A stretch of DNA of 64,000 bases from Bosea vaviloviae (lineage in GTDB: Bacteria; Pseudomonadota; Alphaproteobacteria; Rhizobiales; Beijerinckiaceae): the NCBI RefSeq assembly GCF_001741865.1, contig NZ_CP017147.1, positions 2,223,001-2,287,000 of the forward strand. Direction: 5' to 3'. Below, one piece after another: positions 1 to 10,476 of the stretch. Each line of letters starts with the position of its first letter. The first letter of the stretch is position 1. A program made the translations under genes and the position numbers. The notes under the pieces are model-generated. The model searched no databases, had not been told where the DNA came from, and saw only the letters and a list, made by a program, of their open reading frames with translations.

Positions 1-2264
1 GAGCCGCCGAGCACGACATGATTGCCGCCGCCGGTGCCGGTATGGCGGCCATCGACCATGAATTTCTCGGCGCAGAGCCGCGACTGCCGCGCCTCCTCAT
101 AGACGCCGCGCGTGATCTCGACCGCTTCGCGCCAGCTCTTGGCCGGGTGGATGTTGACCTCGATCACGCCGGGGTCGGGCGTGACCTTGATGACGTTGAG
201 GCGCGGATCGTTGGGCGGCGAATAGCCCTCGATATGGACCGGCAAGTTCAGCTCCTGCGCCACAGTCTCGACGCTGGCGATCAGCTCCAGATAATCCTCG
301 AGCTTCTCGACCGGCGGCAGGAAGACGCACAGGATGTTGTCGCGGACCTCGAGGCTCAGCGCCGTGCGGACATGCTCGCCGCCGATCTCCTGCTCGGTGC
401 GGTCCTGCGCGCTGCCTTCGCCTGGTGTCTCGACCGGGCGCGACATCTGGTGATGCGCGGGCGGCGCGGCGACCGGAGGCGCGGCTTGCGCGCCGTTGAT
501 AGCCGGGGGCGCTGTCCCACCGCCGCCCAGGCTGGCAGCCGGCGGCAGGGTTCCGCGCGGCTCCATCGGATCCTGCGGGTGAATATGGGGAAACTCGTCC
601 TTCGGCACCACCGGCAGCGAGCCGAGCGGCAGGCGGTAGCCCACGGGCGAGTCGCCCGGCACCAGGAAGAGCTTGCCGCGCCGGAGCTTCCACTTCTCCG
701 AGCGCCAGCGCCGGTCGCCGGCCTGGGACTGCCAGCGCTGCACCGGAATGACATAGCCGCGCGGCTTGCCCAAGCCGAGCTGGAAGACCTGCGCCATACG
801 CGCCCGCTCTTCCGGATCGGCAAGGCGCGGGTCGAGCGGGTCGACATTGTCGGGAAGCTGCGCCTCCTTCAGGAGCCAGTGACCGGTGTCTTCATAGGCC
901 GGCAGCACATAATCGGCGCCCAGCCCGAGCTTTTCCGAGAGGCCGGCCGCCAGCGCCTCGGCGTCGCGGATCGAGGCGGCCGCCTCCAATTCGCGGTCGC
1001 CACCGGTCGGTGCTCCCGGCTCGCGCGCGATCAGCGCGGCGTCGCGCCAGATCGGCTCGCCATCATCGCGCCAATAGAGCGCGAAGGCCCAGCGTGGCAG
1101 GCTCTCGCCCGGATACCATTTGCCCTGGCCGTAATGCAGCATGCCGCCCGGCGCGAAGCGCTCGCGCAGGCGGCGGATCATCACATCGGCGCGCTGGCGC
1201 TTGGTCGGGCCGACGGCGGCGATGTTCCATTCCTCGCCGGTCTGGTCGTCGATCGAGACGAAGGTCGGCTCGCCGCCCATGGTGAGGCGGACGTCGCCGG
1301 CCTTCAGATCGGCCTCGACCTTTTCGCCGAGTGCGTCGAGCTCGCCCCAGGATGTGTCCGAGAAGGGCAGGGTGATGCGCGGCACCTCATGCACGCGCGC
1401 CACGCTCATCGAGAAGTCGAATGTGGTCTCGGCGTAGCTCGCGGCACCCGAGACCGGTGCGGCCGAGCGGTAATGCGGCGTCGCCGCCAGCGGCAGATGC
1501 CCTTCACCGGTGAGCAGGCCCGAGGTCGGGTCGAGCCCGATCCAGCCGGCGCCGGGGATGTAGATCTCCGCCCAGGCGTGGAGGTCGGTAAAATCCTTGT
1601 CGGTGCCGCGCGGGCCTTCCAGCGGGTCGATATCCGCCTTCATCTGGATCAGGTAGCCGGAGACGAAGCGCGCGGCGAAGCCGAGATGGCGCATGATCTG
1701 GACGAGCAGCCAGCTCGTGTCGCGGCAGGAGCCGGATTTGATGTCGAGCGTGTGCTCGGGCTCCTGGACGCCGGGCTCCATGCGGATGCCATAGGCGATG
1801 CCCTGCGCCAGGCGGGCGTTGAGATCGACGATGAAGTTGACCGTGTTGGTCGGCTCGCGCGGGATCGTCGCGAGATAGGCCGCCAGCAGCGGACCCGCCG
1901 GCTCGGTGACGAGATAGGGCGCGAGCTCCGCGCGCAATTCCTCAGGATAGGCGAAGGGGAAGATCTCGGCGTCGGTCTCGACGAAGAAGTCGAACGGATT
2001 GATGATCGAGAGCTCGGTGACGAGGTCGACCTCGATGCGGAATTCCTTCACCGGCTCGGGAAAGACGAAGCGCGCCAGCCAGTTGCCGCTGGGGTCCTGC
2101 TGCCAGTTCACGAAATGCTCGGCCGGCGTGACCTTCAGCGAATAGCTGTTGATCGCGGCCCGGCAATGCGGCGCCGGCCTCAGGCGGATGATCTGCGGCC
2201 CCAGCGTGACCGGCCGGTCATAGCTGTAATGGGTGACGTGGTTCAGCGCGGCGATGATGGCCAA
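1..2264 (-). CDS. Transglutaminase-like / DUF2126 fusion protein (3' end outside window)
   Basis: The first 754 codons are visible and the C-terminus runs off the window edge. The N-terminus (about residues 1-90, beginning [18 protein letters not shown]) is the bacterial transglutaminase N-terminal beta domain. A transglutaminase core follows at about 160-240, with the catalytic signature GSCRDTSW (Cys), [12 protein letters not shown] (His) and LDPTSG (Asp). From about residue 290 the chain continues as a DUF2126-type domain ([13 protein letters not shown]), linked by a Pro/Ala-rich stretch. Such fusions are common in alphaproteobacteria and are often beside circularly permuted ATP-grasp and alpha-E proteins; their substrate is unknown. 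The start is a TTG at 2264 preceded by AGGTG, because no in-frame ATG lies nearby. It is divergent from the ABC transporter operon. Confidence 0.85.
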   Translation of the reverse strand, partial: MAIIAALNHVTHYSYDRPVTLGPQIIRLRPAPHCRAAINSYSLKVTPAEHFVNWQQDPSGNWLARFVFPEPVKEFRIEVDLVTELSIINPFDFFVETDAEIFPFAYPEELRAELAPYLVTEPAGPLLAAYLATIPREPTNTVNFIVDLNARLAQGIAYGIRMEPGVQEPEHTLDIKSGSCRDTSWLLVQIMRHLGFAARFVSGYLIQMKADIDPLEGPRGTDKDFTDLHAWAEIYIPGAGWIGLDPTSGLLTGEGHLPLAATPHYRSAAPVSGAASYAETTFDFSMSVARVHEVPRITLPFSDTSWGELDALGEKVEADLKAGDVRLTMGGEPTFVSIDDQTGEEWNIAAVGPTKRQRADVMIRRLRERFAPGGMLHYGQGKWYPGESLPRWAFALYWRDDGEPIWRDAALIAREPGAPTGGDRELEAAASIRDAEALAAGLSEKLGLGADYVLPAYEDTGHWLLKEAQLPDNVDPLDPRLADPEERARMAQVFQLGLGKPRGYVIPVQRWQSQAGDRRWRSEKWKLRRGKLFLVPGDSPVGYRLPLGSLPVVPKDEFPHIHPQDPMEPRGTLPPAASLGGGGTAPPAINGAQAAPPVAAPPAHHQMSRPVETPGEGSAQDRTEQEIGGEHVRTALSLEVRDNILCVFLPPVEKLEDYLELIASVETVAQELNLPVHIEGYSPPNDPRLNVIKVTPDPGVIEVNIHPAKSWREAVEITRGVYEEARQSRLCAEKFMVDGRHTGTGGGNHVVLGG

Positions 2265-2518
2265 GGCTTGGCACCTGCTTGTCGTCGTCCGGCGGGGCGC
2301 CGGGCCATGACACGTTAGCGATGCCGGCAAAACCCGCAAAGGCGCAACTTGCGCAAGGGCACGCCGGCAATCGCGGCGACTGCGCAAGAATTAGGCAGTT
2401 CTCCACAGCGCTTGCCTCTGCGCTCTTCGCGGCGCCGCTGGACATCACCCGGCAACTGGTTCCACATTGGACTGAACGGCCACCGAAAGGCCGGCGAAAT
2501 CAAACGATGGGGATTTCC

Positions 2519-4108
2519 ATGCGTCATGTTGCGAAATTGCTGAGTGTGTCGGCCTTTACTGCGTTGATGGCGACCACCGCCATGGCCCAGACGCCGAAGG
2601 ACACGGTCGTGATGGCCAAGCAGATCGACGATATCATCTCGCTCGATCCCGCCGAAGTGTTCGAATTCTCCGGCGGCGAGGTCGTCGGCAATGTCTACGA
2701 CAAGCTGGTGCGGTTCGATCTGGCCGATCCCTCCAAGCTCTATGGCGACCTCGCCGAGGGCTGGACCATCAGCCCCGACAGCAAGACCTACACCTTCAAG
2801 CTCAAGCCCAACGTCAAGTTCCACTCGGGCAACCCGCTGACGGCCGCCGACGTGGTCTACTCCTTCCAGCGCGTTGTCGTGCTCAATAAGTCGCCGGGCT
2901 TCATCCTGACCCAGTTCGGCCTGACCAAGGACAACGTCACCGAGATGGTGAAGGCGGTCGACGACAAGACCGTCACCATCACGGTCGACAAGCCCTATGC
3001 GCCGAGCTTCTTCCTGAACTGCCTGACCGCCAACGTCGCGGTGATCGTCGATTCCAAGCTGGTCAAGGCGAACGAGAAGGCCGGCGATTTCGGCTATGAA
3101 TGGCTCAAGCAGAACTCGGCCGGTTCGGGCGCCTACAAGCTGCGCGCCTGGCGCGCCAACGAGCAATACACGCTCGAGGCCAATCCCGACTGGTTCATGG
3201 GCGCGCCGAAGGTGAAGCGCGTCGTCGTGCGCCATGTCGCCGAGCCCGCCTCGCAGCGGCTGCTGCTGGAGAAGGGCGATGTGGACTATGCCCGCAACCT
3301 GTCGAAGGACCAGCTTGATTCGATCAAGAGCAACGCCGACATCGTCCAGCAGGTCGGCGACAAGGGCTACATCCTCTATCTCGGCCTCAACCAGAAGAAT
3401 CCCAATCTCGCCAAGCCCGAGGTGCGCGAGGCGCTGAAATACCTGGTCGATTACGATTCGATCGAGCGCAACATCGTGGCCGGCACCTACAAGCCGCACC
3501 AGGCCTTCCTGCCCAAGGGCTTCCTCGGCGCCATCGACGACCGGCCCTATAAGTTCGATCCGGCCAAGGCCAAGGAGCTGCTCGCCAAGGCCGGCCTGCC
3601 GAACGGCTTCTCCGTCACCATGGATACCCGCTCGGTCAACCCGATCACCGACATCGCCCAGGCGATCCAGGCGAACTGGGGCCAGGCCGGCATCAAGCTC
3701 GAATTGATCCCCGGCGACGGCAAGCAGACGCTGACCAAATATCGTGCACGCACGCACGACATCTATATCGGCCAGTGGGGCCCGGACTATCAGGACCCGC
3801 ACACCAACGCCGAGACCTTCGCCATCAACGAGAACAATGCCGAGGATGCCCGCTCCAAGACGCTCGCCTGGCGCAACGCCTGGGACATCCCGGAGATGAG
3901 CAAGAAGACCGGCGCGCTGGTCTTCGAGACCGACAGCGACAAGCGCAAGACCGGCTATGAGGTGATGGAGCGCGAGCACCAGAAGGTCTCGCCCTTCGTC
4001 ATCATGTTCCAGCAGGTCGAGGTCGCCGCCCACCGCAAGAATGTCGATGGGCTGATCCTGGGGCCGGGCTCGGCCAGCAACCTCTACTCGACGCTCAGCA
4101 AGAACTGA
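2519..4108 (+). CDS. ABC transporter substrate-binding protein, peptide/nickel family (SBP_bac_5)
   Basis: This 529-residue periplasmic binding protein belongs to the DppA/OppA family. A Sec signal peptide occupies about residues 1-24 (MRHVAKLLSVSAFTALMATT, cleavage after AMA). The mature protein has the family landmarks: an LDPAEVFEF start, the DLAEGWTISPDSKTYTFKL block and the FHSGNPLTAADVVYSFQR block. The reading frame is open far upstream, but the ATG at 2519 has a GGGGA ribosome site seven bases ahead and gives a proper signal peptide; an ATG four codons earlier (2507) is the alternative. It is the first gene of a five-gene operon with two permeases and two ATPases. The substrate cannot be read from sequence; di- or oligopeptides or a related small solute are likely. 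Confidence 0.9.
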   Translation: MRHVAKLLSVSAFTALMATTAMAQTPKDTVVMAKQIDDIISLDPAEVFEFSGGEVVGNVYDKLVRFDLADPSKLYGDLAEGWTISPDSKTYTFKLKPNVKFHSGNPLTAADVVYSFQRVVVLNKSPGFILTQFGLTKDNVTEMVKAVDDKTVTITVDKPYAPSFFLNCLTANVAVIVDSKLVKANEKAGDFGYEWLKQNSAGSGAYKLRAWRANEQYTLEANPDWFMGAPKVKRVVVRHVAEPASQRLLLEKGDVDYARNLSKDQLDSIKSNADIVQQVGDKGYILYLGLNQKNPNLAKPEVREALKYLVDYDSIERNIVAGTYKPHQAFLPKGFLGAIDDRPYKFDPAKAKELLAKAGLPNGFSVTMDTRSVNPITDIAQAIQANWGQAGIKLELIPGDGKQTLTKYRARTHDIYIGQWGPDYQDPHTNAETFAINENNAEDARSKTLAWRNAWDIPEMSKKTGALVFETDSDKRKTGYEVMEREHQKVSPFVIMFQQVEVAAHRKNVDGLILGPGSASNLYSTLSKN

Positions 4109-4160
4109 GATCGGACCTCCGATCGAACCGCCGCGGCTCTCAAAGCCGCGGCGGGGTTCT
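4109..4160 (+). terminator. Hairpins between binding-protein and permease genes
   Basis: Immediately after the stop codon there are two perfect inverted repeats: GATCGGA/TCCGATC (4109-4115 and 4118-4124) and an 11-bp GC-rich stem CCGCCGCGGCT/AGCCGCGGCGG (4128-4138 and 4144-4154) with a five-base loop followed by GGTTCTT. The weak T run suggests a leaky terminator or an mRNA-stabilising stem, as often found after ABC binding-protein genes to keep the binding protein in excess over the permeases. Confidence 0.6.
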
Positions 4161-4239
4161 TGCTTGGGTTTGGGCCAAATCTTGAGTCCAGGCCAAGCAA
4201 GATGAACTACACGCCAGCAACAAGAAGCGGTCGGTCGAT

Positions 4240-5277
<1,038 letters not shown>

Positions 5278-5286
5278 GGGCGAGCC

Positions 5287-6177
5287 ATGACGACCTGGAC
5301 CGACTATCTCACCACCGATTCCCCGACCTCCCGCCGCCAGGCCAGGCTCGGCCAGCTCTATCGGCAATGGCTCGCCTTCAAGCGCAACCCGCTCGCGGTC
5401 GCCGGCCTGGTCATCGTCGTGGCCCTGCTGCTGATCGCCGCCTTCGCGCCGCTGATCGCGCCGCATAATCCGCTCGCGCAAAATCTCGACAAGCGCCTGC
5501 TGCCGCCCTCGGCCGTCAATTTCTTCGGCACGGATTCGCTCGGCCGCGACATCTTCAGCCGCATCGTCTACGGCGCGCGCGTCACGCTGGTGATCGTGCT
5601 TCTGGTCGTCATCACGGTTGGGCCGGTCGGCCTCTTGATCGGGGCGGCCTCGGGCTATCTCGGCGGCTGGGTCGACCGTCTGCTGATGCGCATCACCGAC
5701 GTCTTCCTGGCCTTCCCGCGCCTTGTGCTGGCGCTCGCCTTCGTCGCCGCGCTCGGGCCGGGGTTGGAGAATGCCGTCATCGCCATCGCGATCACCGCCT
5801 GGCCGCCCTATGCCCGCGTCGCCCGCGCCGAGACGCTGATCATCCGCCAGCAGGATTATATCGCCGCCGTGCGCCTGCAGGGCGCCTCGCAATGGCGCAT
5901 CGTCTGGAAGCATGTCGTGCCGCTCTGCCTGCCCTCATTGATCGTGCGCACCACGCTCGACATGGCCGGCATCATCCTCACCGCGGCGGGCCTCGGCTTC
6001 CTCGGATTGGGCGCGCAGCCGCCGATCCCGGAATGGGGCGCCATGATCTCGGCCGGGCGCGAGCAGATCTTCGACCAATGGTGGGTCGCGACCTTCCCGG
6101 GCCTTGCCATCTGCGTCGTCGCGCTCGGCTTCAACCTGCTCGGCGACGGCCTGCGCGACGTCATGGATCAGAGGTGA
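5287..6177 (+). CDS. Peptide-type ABC transporter permease, DppC-like
   Basis: A 296-residue partner permease. The N-terminal cytoplasmic tail leads to a first transmembrane helix at about 38-58 (AVAGLVIVVALLLIAAFAPL). The DppC-type signature FFGTDSLGRDIFSRIVYGAR follows at about residue 80. The EAA loop lies near 200 (AAVRLQGASQWRIVWKHVVP). The chain ends GLRDVMDQR, as typical DppC proteins do. It forms the heterodimeric channel with the preceding DppB-like protein. Its stop codon is one base away from the ATG of the first ATPase gene, so translation is probably coupled. Confidence 0.9.
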   Translation: MTTWTDYLTTDSPTSRRQARLGQLYRQWLAFKRNPLAVAGLVIVVALLLIAAFAPLIAPHNPLAQNLDKRLLPPSAVNFFGTDSLGRDIFSRIVYGARVTLVIVLLVVITVGPVGLLIGAASGYLGGWVDRLLMRITDVFLAFPRLVLALAFVAALGPGLENAVIAIAITAWPPYARVARAETLIIRQQDYIAAVRLQGASQWRIVWKHVVPLCLPSLIVRTTLDMAGIILTAAGLGFLGLGAQPPIPEWGAMISAGREQIFDQWWVATFPGLAICVVALGFNLLGDGLRDVMDQR

Positions 6178-6178
6178 G

Positions 6179-7054
6179 ATGATGCGCGCCTTGACCACGC
6201 CGACCGAGCAGCCGCTGCTCGAACTCGACAATCTCCGGGTCAATTTCCACACGCCGACCGGGATCGTACGCGCTGTGCGCGGGCTCTCCTTCACGCTCGG
6301 CCGCGAGCGGCTCGGCATCGTCGGCGAATCCGGCTCCGGCAAGTCGATGACCGGGCGCGCCATCCTCGACCTCATCCCCTATCCCGGCGAGGTTCTGGCC
6401 GACCGCTTGGTCTATCGCGGCCAGGATCTGCTCACCATGGACAAGCGCACGCGGCGCAAGCTGCGCGGCCGTCATATCTCGATGGTGATGCAGGATCCCA
6501 AATTCTCGCTCAACCCGGTCCAGACCGTCGGCGAGCAGATCGCCGAGGCCTATCGCGTCCACCACAAGGCGAGCGCGCGCGAGGCCAGGGAGCGTAGCCT
6601 CGCCATGCTGGAGGCCGTGCAGATCCGCGAGCCGGGGCGGGTCTATGAGCTCTATCCGCACGAGGTCTCGGGCGGCATGGGCCAGCGCGTGATGATCGCG
6701 ATGATGCTGATCGCCGAGCCCGACATCCTGATCGCCGACGAGCCGACCTCGGCGCTCGACGTCACCGTCCAGCTCCAGATCCTCAAGATCCTCGACGATC
6801 TCGTCACCGAGCGCGGCATGGGGCTGATCTTCATCAGCCATGATCTGCATCTGGTGCAGTCCTTCTGCGACCGCGTCATCGTGATGTATGGCGGCAAGGC
6901 GATGGAGACGCTGCCGGCCGCTGAACTCGCCGACGAGGCCGCAAGGTCGCAGCGCCATCCCTACACGCTCGGCCTGCTCGGCTGCCTGCCGGACCTCGAC
7001 CATCCCAAGGCAAAGCTCGCAACCCTCACCCGCGACCCAGCATGGCTGGCATGA
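6179..7054 (+). CDS. Peptide-type ABC transporter ATPase, DppD-like (short form)
   Basis: A 291-residue ATP-binding subunit. Walker A is GESGSGKSMTGRA near residue 48; the Q-loop is MVMQDPKFSLNP; the ABC signature is VSGGMGQRV; Walker B is ILIADEPTSALDV; the switch His is in FISHDLH. Unlike the DppD protein of the second importer in this window, it ends soon after HPYTLGLLGCLPDL and lacks the C-terminal Cys-rich extension. The start is one of two consecutive ATGs (6179 or 6182) just after GAGGTGAG. Its last bases overlap the next ATPase gene. Confidence 0.9.
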   Translation: MMRALTTPTEQPLLELDNLRVNFHTPTGIVRAVRGLSFTLGRERLGIVGESGSGKSMTGRAILDLIPYPGEVLADRLVYRGQDLLTMDKRTRRKLRGRHISMVMQDPKFSLNPVQTVGEQIAEAYRVHHKASAREARERSLAMLEAVQIREPGRVYELYPHEVSGGMGQRVMIAMMLIAEPDILIADEPTSALDVTVQLQILKILDDLVTERGMGLIFISHDLHLVQSFCDRVIVMYGGKAMETLPAAELADEAARSQRHPYTLGLLGCLPDLDHPKAKLATLTRDPAWLA

Positions 7055-7836
7055 GCGCGACCATCATGACCACACAACCAGCCATCGCCCTCGACAAGCT
7101 CAACGTCTCCTTCGGCGACGCCCATGTCGTGAAGGACCTCAGCTTCACCGTCCAGCCCGGTGAGAGCTACGGCATCGTCGGTGAATCCGGCTCCGGCAAA
7201 TCGACCGTGCTGCGCGTCCTCGCCGGGCTGAACCGTGACTGGAGCGGCGAGATCGCCATCCTCGGCAAGGCGCAGCCGAAGATCCGCGACAAGGCCTTCC
7301 ACCGCCAGGTCCAGATGGTCTTCCAGGATCCTTACGGCTCGCTGCACCCCAAGAAGACGGTCGACGATGCGCTGGCCGAGCCGCTGACCATCCACGGCAT
7401 CCGCGACGCCGAGGCCAGGATCGGCCGGGCCATGGCCGATGTCGGCCTGCCGCCCTCCTTCCGCTTCCGCTATCCGCACCAGCTTTCCGGCGGGCAGCGC
7501 CAGCGTGTCGCGATCGCGCGCGCGCTCGTGCTGGAGCCGACGATCCTGCTGCTCGACGAGCCGACCTCGGCGCTCGACGTCTCGATCCAGGCCGAAGTGC
7601 TGAACCTGCTCCAGGCGCTGCGGCAGGAGCGCAAGCTCACCTATATCCTGGTCAGCCACGACCTCGCCGTCGTCGCCCATATGTGCGAGCGCCTGCTCGT
7701 CATGCAGTTCGGCCGGGGCGTCGAGGAGATGACGGCCGGGACGCTCGCCGCGCGCGCGCCCCAGACCGCCTATGCCCAGCAGCTCCTCACCGCCAGCGAA
7801 GGCTTCAAGCGCCAGGCCGCGGCCCTGCCGGCCTGA
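7051..7836 (+). CDS. Peptide-type ABC transporter ATPase, DppF-like (short form)
   Basis: The second ATP-binding subunit, 261 residues from the ATG at 7051, which overlaps the upstream stop in an ATGA arrangement. An in-frame ATG at 7042 is an alternative. It shows Walker A GESGSGKSTVLRV, Q-loop MVFQDPYGSLHPKKTV (the DppF/OppF hallmark), signature LSGGQRQRV, Walker B ILLLDEPTSALDV and switch region LVSHDLAVV. It ends shortly after the nucleotide-binding domain without the usual oligopeptide C-terminal domain. It completes the importer operon 2519-7836. Confidence 0.9.
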   Translation: MSATIMTTQPAIALDKLNVSFGDAHVVKDLSFTVQPGESYGIVGESGSGKSTVLRVLAGLNRDWSGEIAILGKAQPKIRDKAFHRQVQMVFQDPYGSLHPKKTVDDALAEPLTIHGIRDAEARIGRAMADVGLPPSFRFRYPHQLSGGQRQRVAIARALVLEPTILLLDEPTSALDVSIQAEVLNLLQALRQERKLTYILVSHDLAVVAHMCERLLVMQFGRGVEEMTAGTLAARAPQTAYAQQLLTASEGFKRQAAALPA

Positions 7837-8203
7837 GAGGCTGCTTGAAATAAAATTAGAGATATCAAATATTTGCGATCGCTTGATGTCCCCGCGTCGT
7901 CATCCTGGACAAGCCGCGAAGCGGCGCCGCTCCGGGATCCATCGGAGAGCTCCGGAGCCCTCCGATGGATCCCGGGACGAAGCTTCGCTTCGCCCAGGAT
8001 GACAGCGCGTAGGTGATCAAGGCCGAGCCATTGAGATCATTGGCTTCATTTCAGGCCAGCCTCTGAGGGCTCCAGCGGTCCGGGCGGGACGGCTGCGCGC
8101 TCATGGCGTTTGGCAAAGCGACGCCAACGCCTCATTCTTGTCGCAGCCCGCATGCTCTAAACTCAGCGGAGCCGGATCACAGGCCAAGACGGAGTCGACC
8201 CCT
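7837..8203. other. Intergenic region before zwf
   Basis: This 367-bp gap contains an AT-rich patch just after the transporter operon (about 7850-7880), a family-A palindromic repeat (7899-8003), and the zwf leader. No gene-like open frame with a ribosome site was found. A GGAG at about 8190 serves the zwf start. Confidence 0.6.
7899..8003. repeat. Family A intergenic palindrome, copy 1
   Basis: The outer arms are GTCATCCTGG (7899-7908) and CCAGGATGAC (7994-8003). Nested inner arms TCCGGGATCCATCGGA and TCCGATGGATCCCGGGA lie between them. Related copies are at 35131-35288, 38745-38851 and 52557-52660. It is a non-coding dispersed repeat able to form a long cruciform or RNA hairpin. Confidence 0.85.
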
Positions 8204-9706
8204 ATGGATGCCATCGCCGATCGCGCGCTGAGGCCCGAGGCTGCGCCCGAGCGCACCCCGGTGCCGCCCTTCGATCTGGTGATCTTCGGAGCCGGCGGCG
8301 ATCTCGCCCTGCGCAAGCTCTTTCCCGCGCTGGCGCAGCGCAACCGGGAAGGCGTGCTGCCGGAAGAGAGCCGCATCCTCGCCATCGTTCGCAAGCCGGA
8401 GGATCTCGAGGGCCTGCCCAAGCAGGTCGCCAACCGCCTCAATGAGGAGGGCCTCGCAGCCGAGCAGGTCGCGGCCTTCCTGCGCCGTCTGACGGTGGTC
8501 CAGGCCGATGCGCTCAAGCCCGAGACCTTCGGCGCGCTGAAGACGGCGCTCGGCGATACCGATCGCGTGCGCTCCTTCTATCTCTCGACGCCGCCGGAAC
8601 TCTTCATCCCGATCTGCCAGAACCTCGCCAAGGCCGATATCCTCACCCCGACCTCGCGCGTCATCCTGGAGAAGCCGCTGGGGCATAATCTCGCTTCGGC
8701 TCGTGAAATCAACGACGCCGTGGCGGCCATCCTGCCGGAAAGCCGGACCTACCGGATCGACCATTACCTCGGCAAGGAGACGGTGCAGAACCTCCTGGTG
8801 CTGCGCTTCGCCAACACGCTGTTCGAGCGCTCCTGGTCGAGCCGCGACATCGACAACGTCCAGATCACGGTGGCCGAGACCGTCGGGCTCGAAAGCCGCG
8901 CCGGCTATTACGACAAGGCCGGCCATATGCGCGATATGGTCCAGAACCATCTCATGCAGCTGCTCACCCTCTTCGCCATCGAGCCGCCCAACATGCTGGA
9001 GGCCGGCGCGGTCCGCGACGAGAAGATCAAGGTGCTGAAGGCGCTGCGTCCGATCGTCGGTCCCGACGTCCAGCGCTATACCGTGCGCGGGCAATACGGC
9101 CCGGGCCAGATGGATGGCCAGCGCGTGCGCGGCTATACTGACGAGCTCGGCTACGCCAGCAACACCGAGACCTTCGTGGCGATCCGCTGCGAGATCGACA
9201 ACTGGCGCTGGGCCGGCGTGCCGATCTATCTGCGCACGGGCAAGCGCATGGCGCAGCGTTATTCCGAGATCGCCGTCACCTTCAAGCCCGTGCCGCATTC
9301 CATCTTCGGCGGCGGCAGCTGCGACCGGCTCGATGCCAACCGGCTCGTCATCAGGCTTCAGCCCAATGACGGCGTCCAGCTCCAGCTGATGATGAAGGTG
9401 CCGGGCTCGGGCCGCCTCAAGGTCGTGCCGCGCCAGCTCGACCTGCGCTATTCCACCGCCTTCGACGAGCGCACGCCCGATGCCTATGAGCGCCTGCTGA
9501 CCGATGTCATCCGCGGCGACCAGACCCTGTTCATGCATCGCGACGAGGTCGAGCAGGCCTGGGCCTGGGTCGATCCGATCATCGCCGGCTGGCAGGAATA
9601 CAGCCTGCACCCGCATCGCTATACCGCCGGCTCCTGGGGCCCCTCGCAGGCGATCGGCCTGATCGAGCGCGAAGGCCGCTCCTGGGCCGATCCGGACCTG
9701 ATCTGA
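8204..9706 (+). CDS. zwf: Glucose-6-phosphate 1-dehydrogenase
   Basis: A 500-residue enzyme of the expected family length (about 490). It oxidises glucose 6-phosphate to 6-phosphogluconolactone with NAD(P)+. The N-terminal nucleotide-binding motif is FGAGGDLALRKLFPAL (from residue 28); the catalytic signature RIDHYLGKE lies near residue 183; the C-terminal domain contains IYLRTGKRM. The ATG at 8204 is chosen over the upstream in-frame start at 8138 because GGAG lies ten bases ahead and the protein then starts like other Zwf proteins. Its stop overlaps the pgl start by one base (TGATG). With pgl and eda it feeds the Entner-Doudoroff pathway. Confidence 0.97.
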   Translation: MDAIADRALRPEAAPERTPVPPFDLVIFGAGGDLALRKLFPALAQRNREGVLPEESRILAIVRKPEDLEGLPKQVANRLNEEGLAAEQVAAFLRRLTVVQADALKPETFGALKTALGDTDRVRSFYLSTPPELFIPICQNLAKADILTPTSRVILEKPLGHNLASAREINDAVAAILPESRTYRIDHYLGKETVQNLLVLRFANTLFERSWSSRDIDNVQITVAETVGLESRAGYYDKAGHMRDMVQNHLMQLLTLFAIEPPNMLEAGAVRDEKIKVLKALRPIVGPDVQRYTVRGQYGPGQMDGQRVRGYTDELGYASNTETFVAIRCEIDNWRWAGVPIYLRTGKRMAQRYSEIAVTFKPVPHSIFGGGSCDRLDANRLVIRLQPNDGVQLQLMMKVPGSGRLKVVPRQLDLRYSTAFDERTPDAYERLLTDVIRGDQTLFMHRDEVEQAWAWVDPIIAGWQEYSLHPHRYTAGSWGPSQAIGLIEREGRSWADPDLI

Positions 9707-10416
9707 TGATCACCTCCGGGCCATTGATCTGGCATCGTTTCGAGACGCTGGTCGACGCCTCCGAGGCGCTGGCCGAGGCGGTCGCGGTGAGGCTGCGCAC
9801 CGTCATTGCCACACGAGGTTCCGCGCTCCTCGCCGTGCCGGGCGGCACCACGCCGGCGCGTTTCCTGGCCGCGCTCGGCGCACATGATCTCGCCTGGGAC
9901 AAGGTCACGCTGCTGCCGACCGATGAACGCTTCGTCTCAGCCGACGATCTCGCCTCGAACGAGCGCATGATCCGCCAGGCCTTCGCGCCGCTGGGCCAGG
10001 CCTTCGCGCAGCTGGACGGAGGCAGGGCGCGCTTCCTCTCCTTTCATCGCGCGGCCGGCGATCTCGATGCCGCGGCGGGCGCGGTCTCGGCCGAGCTCGC
10101 AGCCCTGCCGGCGCTCGACATCCTGGTCAGCGGCATGGGTGCGGACGGTCATGTCGCCTCGCTCTTTCCAGGCGAGCCGGCGGCCGCGATGACCGGACGC
10201 GGTCTCCATGCGGTTGCGGCCCATCCCGCCGGCCTGCCGGCGCGCATCTCGCTTTCGCCGGCGCGGCTCACTGGGGCCGCCTGGGCGTCGCTCCTCGTCT
10301 CAGGTGCGGAGAAGGCGGAGGTTCTGACCACGGCACAGGCTCTGCCCGGCGCTTATCCGGTCGGATTGCTGCTTGGCCGGCCGCAGGGGCTCGACGTCTA
10401 CTGGGCGAAGGCTTAG
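9706..10416 (+). CDS. pgl: 6-phosphogluconolactonase (DevB type)
   Basis: A 236-residue protein that hydrolyses 6-phosphogluconolactone to 6-phosphogluconate. The sugar-phosphate-isomerase fold signatures are LAVPGGTTPARFL (about 45), LLPTDERFV (about 72) and the catalytic block GMGADGHVASLFPG (about 144-157). It is translationally coupled to zwf through a TGATG overlap. An imperfect inverted repeat (AGAGCCCCT against AGAGGCTCT, around 10412-10446) follows the gene and may attenuate reading into eda. Confidence 0.96.
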   Translation: MITSGPLIWHRFETLVDASEALAEAVAVRLRTVIATRGSALLAVPGGTTPARFLAALGAHDLAWDKVTLLPTDERFVSADDLASNERMIRQAFAPLGQAFAQLDGGRARFLSFHRAAGDLDAAAGAVSAELAALPALDILVSGMGADGHVASLFPGEPAAAMTGRGLHAVAAHPAGLPARISLSPARLTGAAWASLLVSGAEKAEVLTTAQALPGAYPVGLLLGRPQGLDVYWAKA

Positions 10417-10476
10417 AGCCCCTCCAGGTTCTGTTAGAGGCTCTTAAGCGAGCCGGAGCTTCACGGAGTGTCACCC

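Noticed and set aside
18..2318. A 766-codon open frame on the + strand opposite the transglutaminase gene
   Set aside because: It has no family resemblance, is Arg/Asp-rich as expected for antisense of GC-rich coding DNA, and lies opposite a gene with clear catalytic motifs.
2279..2518. N-terminal extension of the first binding protein
   Set aside because: Starting upstream would bury the signal peptide inside the chain; the ATG at 2519 has a good ribosome site.
8138..8161. TTGTCG/TCTAAA as a zwf promoter
   Set aside because: The spacing is about 12 bp, too short for a sigma-70 promoter.
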